Assembly: GCF_000430505.1 (NCBI RefSeq) | Contig: NZ_KE387154.1 | Span: 1-58,394, forward strand | Reading direction: 5' to 3' | DNA length: 58,394 bases | From: Eisenibacter elegans DSM 3317 | GTDB lineage: Bacteria; Bacteroidota; Bacteroidia; Cytophagales; Microscillaceae | Part shown: in pieces, positions 46,900 to 56,107 of the stretch | Layout: each line of letters starts with the position of its first letter | Position numbering within the stretch: position 1 is the first letter of the stretch | Notes under the pieces: generated by a model | Seen by the model: the letters and a program-made list of their open reading frames with translations, nothing else | Databases searched by the model: none | Told to the model about the DNA's origin: nothing | Translations under genes and position numbers: made by a program

Positions 46900-46911
46900 G
46901 TGCCATGGCAC
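46900..46911. promoter_or_regulatory. Palindrome upstream of the SpmAB-like gene
   Basis: GTGCCATGGCAC is a perfect 12-bp palindrome 50 bases before the start codon, with a TTTG just before it. It may be an operator, but no exact -7 element accompanies it. Confidence 0.3.
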
Positions 46912-46961
46912 ACATAAATATTGATGCAAATAATGCCTAACACTAGACCCCTTCGTTTCCT

Positions 46962-48200
46962 ATGATTCTTAATTACATCTGGATAGGCTTCTTCTTGTTG
47001 GCTTTTATCATCGCTTGTGTGCGGCTGGTAGTGTTGGGCGATACCGAAGTGTTCCCTATTCTCGTCAACTCAACTTTTGAGTCAGCAGAGACTGCTTTCA
47101 AGCTAGCCCTGAACCTGACAGGGGCGATGGCTATGTGGTTGGGGATTATGAAAATAGGAGAGAAAGCCGGGGTTGTCAGTCTGCTGGCTTATTTGTTTGG
47201 CCCTTTTTTCAAACGCCTATTTCCCGAAATCCCAGCCAACCACCCAGCCATCGCGCCAATCTTTATGAAGCTGTCGGCCAACCTGTTGGGACTAGACAAC
47301 GCAGGCACTCCCTTGGGAATCAAGGCGATGAAGGAAATGCAAAGTTTAAACCCCACCCCCGACACAGCCTCCAATGCGCAAATTATGTTTGCCGTACTCA
47401 ACACCACAGGCCTGACCTTTATCCCCGTACAAGTGCTGCTCTATCGTAGTCAGTATGGAGCGGCCAACCCTGCCGAAGTGTTTATCCCTATCTTGCTCTC
47501 TACCAGCATTACTGCCCTTTCGGGAATGATGATTGTCGCCGTTCGGCAACGCTTGAACCTTTTTGATAGGGTATTTTTGACTTACCTACTGGGGATTTTT
47601 GCCGTATTGAGCACACTCATTTATACCTTCTCCCAACTACCGCAAGAGCGTATCAGCCACGTATCAGGTGTGTTGAGCAATTTCCTGCTGTTTAGTATCA
47701 TCATCTTTTTTATTGTGTTAGCCCTTGTCCGTGGGCAAGGAAACCAAGTATTTTCAGCCTTTATTGAGGGAGCCAAAGAAGGCTTCGATGTAATGGTACA
47801 GCTAATCCCCTACTTAGTCAGTGTGTTGATTGCCGTAGGTGTTTTCCGTGATGTGAAGGCCCTAGATGTGATTATCAGCTACTTAGAGTATATGTTCCGG
47901 CAGTTCAGCCTTGACCCTGAGTTTACCAAAGCCCTACCGGTGGCATTTATGAAACCCCTCAGCGGCAGCGGAGCTACAGGGATGGCATTGGATACGATGA
48001 AGGCCTATGGAGTAGACTCCTTTGCGGGTAAGCTCTCCTCTGTTTTTCAGGGAACTACTGATACGACGCTATTTATCTTGGCAGTATATTTTGGCTCTGT
48101 GAACATCAAAAAAATCCGTTATGCTACCTCTGCCGGCTTGATGGCTGACCTGATTGGCATCACTGCCGCTATCATCATCTGCTACCTGTTTTTTGGTTAA
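46962..48200 (+). CDS. Fused SpmA/SpmB-like nucleoside-recognition membrane protein
   Basis: The product has 412 residues. It consists of two Gate-type nucleoside-recognition domains: an N-terminal SpmA-like half (NSTFESAETAFKLALNLTGAM, then KLSANLLGLDNAGTPLG) and a C-terminal SpmB-like half (FIEGAKEGFDVMVQLIPYLVSVL, then MKPLSGSGATGMALD). In Bacillus the two are separate spore-maturation proteins; Bacteroidota often have a single fused version whose transport substrate is unknown. A 184-base gap precedes it, so it may have its own promoter, and a 12-bp palindrome lies in that gap. Confidence 0.92.
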   Translation: MILNYIWIGFFLLAFIIACVRLVVLGDTEVFPILVNSTFESAETAFKLALNLTGAMAMWLGIMKIGEKAGVVSLLAYLFGPFFKRLFPEIPANHPAIAPIFMKLSANLLGLDNAGTPLGIKAMKEMQSLNPTPDTASNAQIMFAVLNTTGLTFIPVQVLLYRSQYGAANPAEVFIPILLSTSITALSGMMIVAVRQRLNLFDRVFLTYLLGIFAVLSTLIYTFSQLPQERISHVSGVLSNFLLFSIIIFFIVLALVRGQGNQVFSAFIEGAKEGFDVMVQLIPYLVSVLIAVGVFRDVKALDVIISYLEYMFRQFSLDPEFTKALPVAFMKPLSGSGATGMALDTMKAYGVDSFAGKLSSVFQGTTDTTLFILAVYFGSVNIKKIRYATSAGLMADLIGITAAIIICYLFFG

Positions 48201-48347
48201 ACAACACAAGCACATAGCCCCATCCAAAATATCCAAAGAACCACAGGAACGGTGTGTTGATTTACACACTGCTCTTGTTCGGCTTGTCGCTCTTGTGCTT
48301 ATTTTACTCATCTACTCCCAAAAGTAACGCTATTGAGTACCCAAAAG

Positions 48348-49448
48348 ATGTATCGGGTTTACCTTTCTCCTCCACACCTCGGACATATCGAGAAAACCCA
48401 AGTACTCGATACCCTTGCCCAAAACTGGATTGCCCCTGTGGGCCCTCAGCTCGATGCCTTTGAGCGCCAACTCTGTGAATATACCCAAGCTTCGGCAGCA
48501 GTAGCCTTACAATCTGGCACAGCCGCCATCCACTTGGCCTTGCGGCTACTTGATGTGGGCGCAGGAGACGAGGTAATCTGCCCTACCAATACTTTTGTAG
48601 CCACTGCCAACCCCATCCTCTACCAAGGTGGTACTCCGGTATTTGTAGAAAGTGAAGCTGCTTCTTGGAATATTTGCCCTGATACCTTAGAGCAAGCCAT
48701 CAAAGCGCGGCAAAAACGCGGCAAAAAACCCAAAGCCATCCTAGTGGTACATCTGTATGGCCAACCAGCGGCCATGAGCCACCTACGTGCTATTGCCCAA
48801 ACCTATGACATCCCCCTGATAGAAGACGCAGCCGAAGCCCTGGGAGCCACCTATGAAGGCAACCCTGTAGGAGCTTTGGGCGATATGGGCATTCTCTCCT
48901 TCAATGGCAACAAAATAATCACCACCGGAGGCGGTGGGGCGCTTTTATTGAACGATAAAACCCTTGCACAACGCGCCTTATATCTAGCCACACAAGCCCG
49001 CCTCCCTGCCCCCTATTACTTACACGAAGAACCTGGATACAATTATCGAATGAGCAACTTGCTCGCAGCCGTAGGGCTGGGGCAAATGGAAGTTTTGGCA
49101 GAGCGGGTGCGTCAGCGGCAAGCCATAAAAGCTTTTTACCAAGCTGCCCTACCGCTAAGATTCCAACCACAACCCAAAAATACGGTGAGTAATGCTTGGC
49201 TGAGCTGTGTGCGCTTTGCCAATGCCGCTATCAGGGCTAAAGCCGAACAAACCCTGTTGGCCGACGGCATCGAATGCCGAAGACTTTGGAACCCCCTACA
49301 CACCCAGCCCCTATTTGCACAAGCCCCCTACTATGGCGATGGCTTCAGCGAAAAACTATTTGAAGATGGCCTAGCGCTCCCCTCAGGCTCCGCCCTTAGC
49401 AAAGAAACACTAGAAGAAATCATTGAGCACATACAGCGGTGCTTGTAA
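48348..49448 (+). CDS. DegT/DnrJ/EryC1/StrS-family PLP-dependent aminotransferase
   Basis: The ATG at 48348 gives 366 residues; a TTG five codons upstream is less likely. Conserved parts are QSGTAAIHLALRLLDVGAGDEV, the PTNTFVATANPILYQGG stretch, LIEDAAEALGATYEG and the PLP-lysine K189 in SFNGNKIITTGGGG. Such enzymes transaminate keto-sugars, giving amino sugars for surface polysaccharides or antibiotics. No other sugar genes are adjacent, so its pathway cannot be named. Confidence 0.94.
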   Translation: MYRVYLSPPHLGHIEKTQVLDTLAQNWIAPVGPQLDAFERQLCEYTQASAAVALQSGTAAIHLALRLLDVGAGDEVICPTNTFVATANPILYQGGTPVFVESEAASWNICPDTLEQAIKARQKRGKKPKAILVVHLYGQPAAMSHLRAIAQTYDIPLIEDAAEALGATYEGNPVGALGDMGILSFNGNKIITTGGGGALLLNDKTLAQRALYLATQARLPAPYYLHEEPGYNYRMSNLLAAVGLGQMEVLAERVRQRQAIKAFYQAALPLRFQPQPKNTVSNAWLSCVRFANAAIRAKAEQTLLADGIECRRLWNPLHTQPLFAQAPYYGDGFSEKLFEDGLALPSGSALSKETLEEIIEHIQRCL

Positions 49449-49532
49449 TCCACCCATTGATAACATAACCTAGGTGTTTTATTCAAACTTTTGGATGGCA
49501 CAGCAGGTTAGGGCTTTGTCAGGAAAAATCAG

Positions 49533-49540
49533 TAAATTTG
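49533..49540 (+). promoter_or_regulatory. Possible -7 element for gcvP
   Basis: TAAATTTG matches TAnnTTTG exactly about 107 bases before the gcvP ATG. A TTTG is 14 bases upstream, shorter than the usual spacing. Confidence 0.45.
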
Positions 49541-49646
49541 CCCACCTCAGCGTGGCGCTTTCCGCCGCCCTCAGGCAGTAGCAGGATGCCCTGCCGCTCG
49601 ATTGCTGTAATTGTCTCATCTCAGTCTCCATTCCCCACACTGCTCC

Positions 49647-52538
49647 ATGAAAATCAACATTCGTACCCAAGAGGCATTTGAAAGCCGTCACACAGGCTCT
49701 CCCAAAGCTGATGTTGCGGCGATGCTCCAAACGGTAGGCTTCGACAGCATCGAAGCTTTGATAAACCAAACGGTGCCGGCCAGCATCCGCCTCCCCAAGA
49801 CGCTTAACTTACCCGCTCCCAAAAGCGAGTATGACTTCCTGAAACACTTCCGCCAATTAGCCAATAAAAATAAGGTATTCAAAAGCTATATCGGGCAGGG
49901 GTACTATGACTGCATCACGCCGCCCGTAATTTTGCGCAATATCTTCGAAAACCCAGGGTGGTATACAGCCTATACACCCTATCAAGCTGAGATTGCCCAA
50001 GGCCGCCTAGAGGCACTGATCAACTTCCAAACAATGATTGCCGACCTGACCAAGATGGACTTGGCCAACGCCTCACTTTTGGATGAAGGTACTGCCGCCG
50101 CTGAAGCGATGACTATGTTCTATGGCTTGCGCAAAGGCAAGAAAAAGAATGCGACGAAGTTTTTGGTATCCGAGCTGTGCTTCCCACAAACGATTGCCGT
50201 GTTGCAAACCCGCGCCATTCCGGTAGGCATTGAGTTGGTAGTGGGCAATCACGAAACTTTTGACCTCACCCAAGAGGATGTATTTGGTATGCTCTTGCAA
50301 TACCCTGCTGCCAACGGGGAGGTATTTGATTATACACACCTCATCAGCGCAGCACAGGAGCAAGATGTTTTCGTGGCTGTAGCCGCCGACTTGCTGAGCC
50401 TCACCCTCTTCAAAGCACCGGGCGAAATGGGCGCTGATGTGGTAGTAGGTACTAGCCAACGCTTTGGCGTACCGATGGGCTATGGCGGTCCACACGCGGC
50501 CTTCTTTGCTTGCCGCGAAGCTTACAAGCGTAACATTCCGGGGCGTATCATCGGTGCCTCTATCGATGCTCAGGGCAACCCAGCCTACCGTATGGCGCTT
50601 CAAACCCGCGAGCAGCACATCCGCCGCGAAAAAGCCACTTCTAACATCTGTACTGCCCAAGTGCTTTTGGCTGTCATTGCCGGAATGTATGGTGTGTATC
50701 ACGGGCCCGAAGGCTTGAAAAACATCGCCAGCCGCATCTACGGCCTCACCGGCGTGCTGCGCCAAGGCTTACAACAACTTGGCTACACTGTTGGCAACAG
50801 CCAACATTTCGACACCCTCAGCATCCATACCGACAAGGCCGCTGCCATCCGCCCGTTGGCCGAAGCCGCTGAGATGAACTTCTTCTACACCACACAAGGC
50901 TTGCAAATTTCGCTTGACGAAACCAGCCGCCTCGAAGATGTAGCCGCTATCTTGGAGACTATGGCCAAAGGTGCTCAAAAAAGCCCCGTAGCCGCCAATG
51001 TGTTAGAAGGCTTGGCCGATGCAGCCACTCTCGATATCCCTCAGGGGCTCTTACGCCAAAGCGACTATATGACGCACCCTGTTTTCCATAAGCACCGCAC
51101 CGAGCACGGGCTACTGCGTTATATGAAAATGCTAGAAAACAAGGATTTGTCGATGGTACACTCGATGATTCCTTTGGGCTCTTGCACCATGAAGCTCAAT
51201 GCCACTACCGAAATGATTCCGGTTACGTGGCGCGAAATGGGTGGGTTGCACCCCTTTGCACCCCGCACACAAGCGCAGGGCTATGCTCAGTTGTTTGAAG
51301 AACTAGAGGCTTGGCTGTGCGAAGTTACGGGCTTCGCCAAAATGTCGTTGCAACCCAACTCTGGCGCTCAGGGTGAGTATGCAGGCCTAATGACCATCCG
51401 CGCCTATCACCAAAGCCGTGGCGACCATCACCGCGACATCGCCCTTATCCCCTCTTCGGCACACGGCACCAACCCCGCCAGCGCGGTGATGGCCGGAATG
51501 CAGGTAGTAGTTACCCAGTGCGATGAAAAAGGTAACATTGACATCGAAGACCTCCGCAAAAACGCAGAGAAGTACAGCGACCGCCTCGCCTGCTTGATGG
51601 TTACTTACCCCTCTACCCACGGGGTGTTTGAAGAAGGCATCCGCGAAATTTGTGAGATGATTCATCAACACGGCGGACAAGTATACATGGACGGCGCCAA
51701 CATGAACGCCCAAGTAGGCTTGACTAGCCCAGCGATGATTGGAGCCGACGTATGCCACCTCAACCTACACAAAACCTTCTGCATTCCTCACGGTGGCGGT
51801 GGCCCCGGCATGGGCCCTATCGGTGTGGCAGCACACTTGGCCCCGTTCTTGTCATCGCACCCCTTGGTGCCGATTGAGGGCAACCAAGGCAGTCCCGTAT
51901 CAGCAGCACCTTGGGGCAGCGCCAGCATCTTGACCATCTCGTATGCCTACATCGCAATGATGGGCGGAGAAGGACTGCAACGCGCTACCGAAATGGCGAT
52001 TCTCAATGCTAACTACATCAAGGCACGCCTCGAAGGCCAATACAAAATCCTCTACACTGGTGCCAACGGTACTTGTGCGCACGAGTTTATCCTCGATTGC
52101 CGCGACTTTAAGCAAGTAGGTATCGAAGTAGCTGATATTGCCAAGCGCCTGATGGACTACGGCTTCCACGCCCCTACAGTGTCTTTCCCCGTAGCCGGAA
52201 CCCTGATGATAGAGCCTACTGAGAGTGAAACCAAAGAAGAGCTAGACCGCTTCTGCGACGCACTTATCAGCATCCGCGCCGAAATTAGAGAGGTGGAAGA
52301 GGGTAAATTTACCCCCGATAACAACGTAGTGGTCAATGCTCCACACACTGCCGCCATGGTGATGAACGACCAGTGGGATAAGCCCTACAGCCGTGAAAAA
52401 GCCGCTTATCCGCTGCCGTATATCCGCGCCAATAAGTATTGGGCAACCGTAGCCAAGATCGACAATGCCTACGGCGACCGCAACTTGGTATGTAGCTGCC
52501 TGCCTATTGATGCCTATACAGAGGAAGCATCGGCCTAG
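49647..52538 (+). CDS. gcvP: Glycine dehydrogenase (decarboxylating), P-protein
   Basis: The ATG at 49647 gives 963 residues, the full-length single-chain form with both halves. The N-terminal half starts [17 protein letters not shown] and includes [19 protein letters not shown]; the C-terminal half has the PLP lysine K709 in [18 protein letters not shown]. The enzyme decarboxylates glycine and passes the aminomethyl group to the H-protein lipoyl arm. The other cleavage-system genes (gcvT, gcvH) are not in this window. No glycine riboswitch was recognised upstream. A strong terminator follows. Confidence 0.97.
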   Translation: MKINIRTQEAFESRHTGSPKADVAAMLQTVGFDSIEALINQTVPASIRLPKTLNLPAPKSEYDFLKHFRQLANKNKVFKSYIGQGYYDCITPPVILRNIFENPGWYTAYTPYQAEIAQGRLEALINFQTMIADLTKMDLANASLLDEGTAAAEAMTMFYGLRKGKKKNATKFLVSELCFPQTIAVLQTRAIPVGIELVVGNHETFDLTQEDVFGMLLQYPAANGEVFDYTHLISAAQEQDVFVAVAADLLSLTLFKAPGEMGADVVVGTSQRFGVPMGYGGPHAAFFACREAYKRNIPGRIIGASIDAQGNPAYRMALQTREQHIRREKATSNICTAQVLLAVIAGMYGVYHGPEGLKNIASRIYGLTGVLRQGLQQLGYTVGNSQHFDTLSIHTDKAAAIRPLAEAAEMNFFYTTQGLQISLDETSRLEDVAAILETMAKGAQKSPVAANVLEGLADAATLDIPQGLLRQSDYMTHPVFHKHRTEHGLLRYMKMLENKDLSMVHSMIPLGSCTMKLNATTEMIPVTWREMGGLHPFAPRTQAQGYAQLFEELEAWLCEVTGFAKMSLQPNSGAQGEYAGLMTIRAYHQSRGDHHRDIALIPSSAHGTNPASAVMAGMQVVVTQCDEKGNIDIEDLRKNAEKYSDRLACLMVTYPSTHGVFEEGIREICEMIHQHGGQVYMDGANMNAQVGLTSPAMIGADVCHLNLHKTFCIPHGGGGPGMGPIGVAAHLAPFLSSHPLVPIEGNQGSPVSAAPWGSASILTISYAYIAMMGGEGLQRATEMAILNANYIKARLEGQYKILYTGANGTCAHEFILDCRDFKQVGIEVADIAKRLMDYGFHAPTVSFPVAGTLMIEPTESETKEELDRFCDALISIRAEIREVEEGKFTPDNNVVVNAPHTAAMVMNDQWDKPYSREKAAYPLPYIRANKYWATVAKIDNAYGDRNLVCSCLPIDAYTEEASA

Positions 52539-52562
52539 GTGCTAACGCAGTTATAAAACCTG

Positions 52563-52592
52563 AGAGGCGCGATTAATCGCGCCTCTATTTTA
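52563..52592 (+). terminator. Terminator after gcvP
   Basis: AGAGGCGCGATTAATCGCGCCTCT is a perfect 24-base palindrome (12-bp arms, so at most about 10 pairs form around a short AT loop) followed by a T/A-rich run. It lies 24 bases after the stop. Confidence 0.85.
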
Positions 52593-52698
52593 TTTATAGG
52601 CAGTAGCGCAAAATTGTGCCGTACTAAAGGTTGCACTAAGCGCTAAAAACGCGTAATTTTGAACCTTGTTATTACACCTATCAGAACACCAAAGGCTT

Positions 52699-53397
52699 AT
52701 GTTATTCGATGAGGATTTGATTAAGTTTTCCCAAGATTTTTTGCAAGTAGCGCAAAAAAACCAGTACACCAAGTCTTTTAGGCATCACCTCCAACATTTA
52801 GATAAAGAGCAACTCAAAACCCAATTGACCGACGATGCACACAAAACCGTTTTCTGGATCAATATTTACAATGCCTTTGTTCAAAGCTTGCTCAAAGAAC
52901 AACCCTCCCTTTACCGAAATCTCAATGATTTTCACGGGCGTAAGCGTATTGTTATTGCCCAGCACAAAATCAGCCTTCACCTGATAGAACACAGCATTAT
53001 CCGCCGTACCCGCGCCCGATGGCGTATGAGTAGCTTTGAAAAAGAGTTCTGCATCGAAGCCCCTAACCCTCTTGTGCATTTTTCGCTCAATGCGGCCTGT
53101 GCCAGCGCCCCTCCTATTGATATCTATACGCTAGACCAATACGATGAGCAGCTACAACAAGTAACAGAGGCTTATCTACAAAAAGAGGCAGTTTATATGG
53201 AAGACAAAAATATTCTGATGCTTCCTAAGCTTTTGCAGTGGTACAAAAAGGATTTTGGTGGGAATAAGGGGCTGGCAGAGTTTGTACAAAAATATCAGCT
53301 AGTGCCCCAAGAAGCCAAACCTAAGCTGCGATTTCAGTCTTTTGATACAACAATCGCACTGAACGCTTTTTTGCATCAGATAGAAGAAACAGATTAG
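52699..53397 (+). CDS. DUF547-domain protein
   Basis: The ATG at 52699 gives 232 residues. DUF547 landmarks are TVFWINIYNAFVQSLL, the LIEHSIIRR region, NPLVHFSLNAACASAPPI (usual form HFALVCGAKSCPPL) and the C-terminal LLQWYKKDFGG. The Cys-Ala-Ser in place of the commonly seen Gly-Ala-Lys-Ser-Cys is a variation in an otherwise conserved stretch. No signal peptide is evident, unlike many family members. Function is unknown. Confidence 0.88.
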   Translation: MLFDEDLIKFSQDFLQVAQKNQYTKSFRHHLQHLDKEQLKTQLTDDAHKTVFWINIYNAFVQSLLKEQPSLYRNLNDFHGRKRIVIAQHKISLHLIEHSIIRRTRARWRMSSFEKEFCIEAPNPLVHFSLNAACASAPPIDIYTLDQYDEQLQQVTEAYLQKEAVYMEDKNILMLPKLLQWYKKDFGGNKGLAEFVQKYQLVPQEAKPKLRFQSFDTTIALNAFLHQIEETD

Positions 53398-53464
53398 GAG
53401 CTAATGATTCTAAGATGTATACGCAATAAGGATTCGTTGAATTTGATGCTCAAGGATTTTCAGC

Positions 53465-53514
53465 ACATCCCTTCCCAAACTTATTTCGATTGGGTATAAG
53501 AGAAAAAGGGATGT
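53465..53514. other. Nested hairpin in the DUF547-downstream region
   Basis: ACATCCCTT (53465-53473) pairs perfectly with AAGGGATGT (53506-53514), and inside them CCCAA pairs with TTGGG. There is no T run at the right place for a terminator. It might be an RNA structure or remnant of an inverted-repeat element. Confidence 0.4.
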
Positions 53515-53666
53515 CAAATACTAGTCCATCAGGTTTGGAAGGATACCATATTTCATTTGACCAACACCCCCATCGTTGTTATACATCGCATAGCATCCGT
53601 AAGTCAAGCGCTTTGAAGTACGCCGATAGCGGTTTTAGGATTGTTTGATAAATACTTCAACAAGTT

Positions 53667-53879
53667 TCAGGCTTTGATTGCATCTTCTCCTACACCCGAC
53701 ACTGAGACGACCTTGGTCGGTTGGAGTTGTTGTAGGAATACTGCACAAATACTTACCCCAAACTCATACTCTTCATCTTGAAGTGGGGAAGATGTTTCTT
53801 TCCAGAAAATCTCGAGTAGCGCCTGACCTTCATTGTAGTGTATATACAAAAAATGGTTGTGGAATAAGGCTTTTACCAT
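53667..53879 (-). CDS. Short protein, possibly a truncated STAS/SEC14-like domain
   Basis: The ATG at 53879 opens a 70-residue frame. Its sequence (FLYIHYNEGQALLEIFWKE...YEFGVSICAVFLQQLQPTKVV) resembles the first half of a roughly 130-residue Bacteroidota family related to STAS-like proteins, where a LVD-type strand and helix should follow. Here the frame ends soon after, and the next 200 bases downstream do not visibly continue the domain in any frame. A fully matching promoter stands about 32 bases upstream, so it may still be expressed. It is either a genuine short protein or a broken gene; the family match is weak. Confidence 0.5.
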   Translation of the reverse strand: MVKALFHNHFLYIHYNEGQALLEIFWKETSSPLQDEEYEFGVSICAVFLQQLQPTKVVSVSGVGEDAIKA

Positions 53880-53910
53880 ATCGACTTCATATCTTTGGAT
53901 AGTATAAAAG

Positions 53911-53942
53911 CAAAAATAAGCTGTTTAAAAAACAAAAGCAAA
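53911..53942 (-). promoter_or_regulatory. Consensus Bacteroidota promoter
   Basis: On the minus strand TTTG (53942-53939), a 20-base spacer and TATTTTTG (53918-53911). The match is exact and it faces the short ORF at 53879. Confidence 0.7.
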
Positions 53943-53994
53943 CAATTGTTGAGAAAAAACGACACTTAGATATACCGCTGTTTTTGCCCTACAA

Positions 53995-54035
53995 AAAGCC
54001 GCCCTCAGCTGCTTAACAGTGCGGAGGGCGGCTTT
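53995..54035. terminator. Long hairpin terminator (bidirectional)
   Basis: AAAGCCGCCCTC and GAGGGCGGCTTT pair perfectly over 12 bases around a 17-base loop. A T run follows only weakly on the plus strand, but on the minus strand the stem runs into TTTTT. It lies 24 bases after the bacilliredoxin stop. Confidence 0.8.
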
Positions 54036-54058
54036 GAAGATGACTATAGAAGAAATGC

Positions 54059-54475
54059 CTAGCAGTATTCTTCGAATACTTGTACAAGATGCTGTGCAAT
54101 CATCTGAGCACTGCGCCCTTCAATATGATGACGTTCCAAGAAGTGTACCAATTGCCCGTCCTTGAATAAGGCCATAGAAGGTGAAGAAGGAGGATAAGGC
54201 AACATATATTCACGTGCTTTGTTGGTGGCCTCCTTGTCTACACCAGCAAATACGGTAGCCAACACCGTAGGTTTTTTGCTGCTGTTTTGTAGCGCAAGCT
54301 TCACACCCGGGCGGGCAGCACCTGCCGCACAACCACAAACAGAGTTTACGACAACTAGGGTAGTGCCCTCATGTTTTTCCAACAATTGACTAACAGCTGC
54401 CTCATCGGTCAGCTCTTGAAAGCCGGCCACAGTCAAATCTTGACGCATAGGGGCTACTAGGTTCTCTGGGTACAT
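54059..54475 (-). CDS. BrxA/BrxB-family bacilliredoxin-like protein
   Basis: The product has 138 residues. The active-site motif C47-G-C49 lies after the strand LVVVNSV, and FAGVDKEATNKAREYML plus the C-terminal RHHIEGRSAQMIAQ match the YphP/YqiW (DUF1094) family. These proteins remove bacillithiol or similar thiols from mixed disulfides, or act as thiol-disulfide reductases. It lies 55 bases after the MIP18-like gene, and both precede SufE on the same strand, which fits redox control of Fe-S proteins. Confidence 0.93.
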   Translation of the reverse strand: MYPENLVAPMRQDLTVAGFQELTDEAAVSQLLEKHEGTTLVVVNSVCGCAAGAARPGVKLALQNSSKKPTVLATVFAGVDKEATNKAREYMLPYPPSSPSMALFKDGQLVHFLERHHIEGRSAQMIAQHLVQVFEEYC

Positions 54476-54530
54476 AGTGAGTTCGTATTTTAAGTGAATT
54501 ATATAGAGAGATGAGAGGCTATTACCAAGG

Positions 54531-54839
54531 CTACAAGAAGCCTAGTTCTAGCTTGGCCACTTCTGACATCATGTCTTGATGGTAGGGAGGGTCAAAGGTA
54601 AGCTCTACTTCTACATCGCTTACCCCCTCTACTAGCTCCACCGCCCGCTGAGCATCTTCAGGGAGTTGCTCCGCTGAGGGGCAGTTGGGAGAAGTCAAGG
54701 TCATGAGCAGGTGAACTTTGTTGAGCGGGGGAATCACCTTGATGTCATAAATCAAGCCCAGCTCATAAATATCTACCGGTATTTCGGGGTCATATACCGT
54801 TTTGAGGGCTTCGACAATTTTATCGTGTAAGTTTTCCAT
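54531..54839 (-). CDS. MIP18/DUF59-family Fe-S assembly protein (SufT-like)
   Basis: The ATG at 54839 gives 102 residues; a TTG three codons upstream was rejected. Landmarks are ALKTVYDPEIPVDIYELGLIY, LLMTLTSPNCPSAEQLP with the conserved Cys53, and the C-terminal TFDPPYHQDMMSEVAKLELG. DUF59 proteins help mature Fe-S proteins. It starts 26 bases after the sufE stop and is probably co-transcribed with it. Confidence 0.93.
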   Translation of the reverse strand: MENLHDKIVEALKTVYDPEIPVDIYELGLIYDIKVIPPLNKVHLLMTLTSPNCPSAEQLPEDAQRAVELVEGVSDVEVELTFDPPYHQDMMSEVAKLELGFL

Positions 54840-54865
54840 AAAGTACAATATCTAGACAAGACAGA

Positions 54866-55288
54866 CTATTTTGTTTGCGCTTGATACGCCAGACCATATA
54901 GTTTTATTTGTTTGAGCATAGAAGCAAGGCCGTTGGCACGCGTCATCGACAAGTGTTGGCGCATTCCGATGCTATCGATAAAATAAGGCTCTGCTTGTGC
55001 AATGGCCTCTGGGCTTTGGTTGGAGAAGACTCGAATCAACAAGCTGACCAGCCCTTTGACAATCACCGAATCGCTATCGCCGGCAAAAACCACCTTGCCC
55101 TCGGCCAGGTCTGTATGTAACCATACATTTGACTGGCAACCTTTGATCTTATTGGCATCGGTTTTATGTGTTACGGCCAAATTGGGTAGGTTTTTTCCCA
55201 TTTCGATGATGTAGGCATACTTATCGTCCCAGTTTTCAAAGAAAGAAAACTCTTCAATGATTTCGTCTTGGATTTCGTTGATAGTCAT
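54866..55288 (-). CDS. sufE: SufE-family cysteine desulfurase activator
   Basis: The product has 140 residues. The conserved Cys51 in KGCQS accepts sulfur from SufS. Other landmarks are DDKYAYIIEMGKNLP and the LLIRVFSNQSPEAIAQAEPYFI helix. SufE carries persulfide to the SufBCD scaffold. The remaining suf genes are not in the window. It begins a short minus-strand operon with the DUF59 and bacilliredoxin genes. Confidence 0.95.
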   Translation of the reverse strand: MTINEIQDEIIEEFSFFENWDDKYAYIIEMGKNLPNLAVTHKTDANKIKGCQSNVWLHTDLAEGKVVFAGDSDSVIVKGLVSLLIRVFSNQSPEAIAQAEPYFIDSIGMRQHLSMTRANGLASMLKQIKLYGLAYQAQTK

Positions 55289-55373
55289 AAACTAAAATAG
55301 GAAACTGATTCTACGCAAAGTTTGGTATCATAACAGCAAAAGGCCCATGTAGGTTCGTAACACGTTCAATTTT

Positions 55374-55381
55374 TACCTTTG
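55374..55381 (+). promoter_or_regulatory. Possible -7 element for the 55473 gene
   Basis: TACCTTTG matches TAnnTTTG exactly, 92 bases before the ATG. A TTCG at about 20 bases upstream could serve as a weak -33 element. Confidence 0.4.
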
Positions 55382-55472
55382 CCTGATTTTTGTTCAAATT
55401 TCCAAACTTTACCCCCTCTGTTTGCGTATAAGCTATAATACTCTACTCTACTTTATTGTTTGTGTTAGCATC

Positions 55473-55718
55473 ATGAATCAGGTAAACAAACAGCTATTAT
55501 CTTATATTGCTCCTATTGGTATGGTTTTGTTGATTAGTGCTTGGCTGGTTTTGGGCAATAATGGTTTGCGCTTTAAGGAACACGTAGAACGCCAATACCA
55601 ATCCACAGAGTTGCACACTACCCACAGTACTCGCCTCCCAATTCTGCTTCCCAAGGGGCAAAAAGAAAAGCCTTCTAAAACAGAAGCCAAGGCACCGAGG
55701 CCTGTGCCGAAACCATAA
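55473..55718 (+). CDS. Small single-transmembrane protein
   Basis: The ATG at 55473 gives 81 residues; the frame is open from 55422 (TTG). A transmembrane helix covers about 9-28 (YIAPIGMVLLISAWLVLG). The rest is polar, with a Lys/Pro-rich C-terminus (KGQKEKPSKTEAKAPRPVPKP) that would be disordered. No family was recognised. It has its own promoter-like box and a terminator, so it is probably a real gene. Confidence 0.62.
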   Translation: MNQVNKQLLSYIAPIGMVLLISAWLVLGNNGLRFKEHVERQYQSTELHTTHSTRLPILLPKGQKEKPSKTEAKAPRPVPKP

Positions 55719-55733
55719 TCTTGGCAAACTACA

Positions 55734-55767
55734 AACCCCTCACATAACCGCGAGGGGGTTATTTATT
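55734..55767 (+). terminator. Terminator of the small membrane-protein gene
   Basis: AACCCCTC pairs with GAGGGGGTT (one bulged G) and is followed by ATTTATT. It lies 15 bases after the stop. Confidence 0.6.
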
Positions 55768-55939
55768 GGCAGGTATCGTGATGGCCAAGTAGGTATTCAC
55801 ACTGCTAGGCATTTTTGAACTACGGTTCGCCTGCAAGCCAAGTCCGTCTATGCCTTATTTTTGTGTCAAAAAACAGCCTTTGTTGATACGAAGTTGGAGG
55901 TTACCTACAGTGCTGCTTTGCGGTTACATTACTTTCTCC

Positions 55940-55958
55940 AAAAATATCCAGTGGTGTG
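55940..55958. repeat. Diverged copy of the 26626/26740 terminal repeat
   Basis: AAAAATATCCAGTGGTGTG differs from the right end of the element at 26740-26758 at two positions, both transitions. A preceding CC is also shared with the reverse complement of that element's left end. Confidence 0.6.
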
Positions 55959-55977
55959 TAACACAATCTTATGCCAA

Positions 55978-56020
55978 GATTCACAAGATTTGGGGATTTA
56001 CAGGATTTGATTTTCTTGAT
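55978..56020. repeat. AT-rich 'gattt' repeat unit
   Basis: The stretch has several spaced GATTT/AGATTT/GGATTT words (TTCACAAGATTTGGGGATTT, ACAGGATTTGATTTTC). Near-periodic sequences like this are often dispersed in Bacteroidota intergenic DNA. Only one copy was noticed here. Confidence 0.35.
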
Positions 56021-56107
56021 TATCAATGAGTTTCAGTGCAAAGATTTCCCAAACCAATTGTGGTTGAGTATAAACCCACAGCAGTACTAGCCTCATTGTA
56101 GCCAAAC

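Larger units (their letters stand above)
55719..56107. other. Non-coding gap with terminator and repeat fragments
   Basis: This 389-base region holds the terminator at 55734-55767, a TATTTTTG box without a partner, a diverged copy of the 19-bp terminal repeat (55940-55958) and a repeated-looking GATTT/AGATTT stretch at about 55978-56020. It is probably a graveyard of small repeats. Confidence 0.55.

Noticed and set aside
49541-49646. Glycine riboswitch upstream of gcvP
   Set aside because: The region has a short GGCG/CGCC hairpin but not the conserved glycine-aptamer core.
50073-50765. 230-codon open frame on the minus strand inside gcvP
   Set aside because: It is antisense to a strongly conserved gene and its translation (repeats of His and Val, no motif) shows no family resemblance.
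53398-53666. Remainder of the truncated domain or a toxin ORF downstream of the 70-residue frame
   Set aside because: All three minus frames have stops and no convincing continuation. A plus frame (EKKGCQILVHQVWKDT and on) resembled HicA only loosely.
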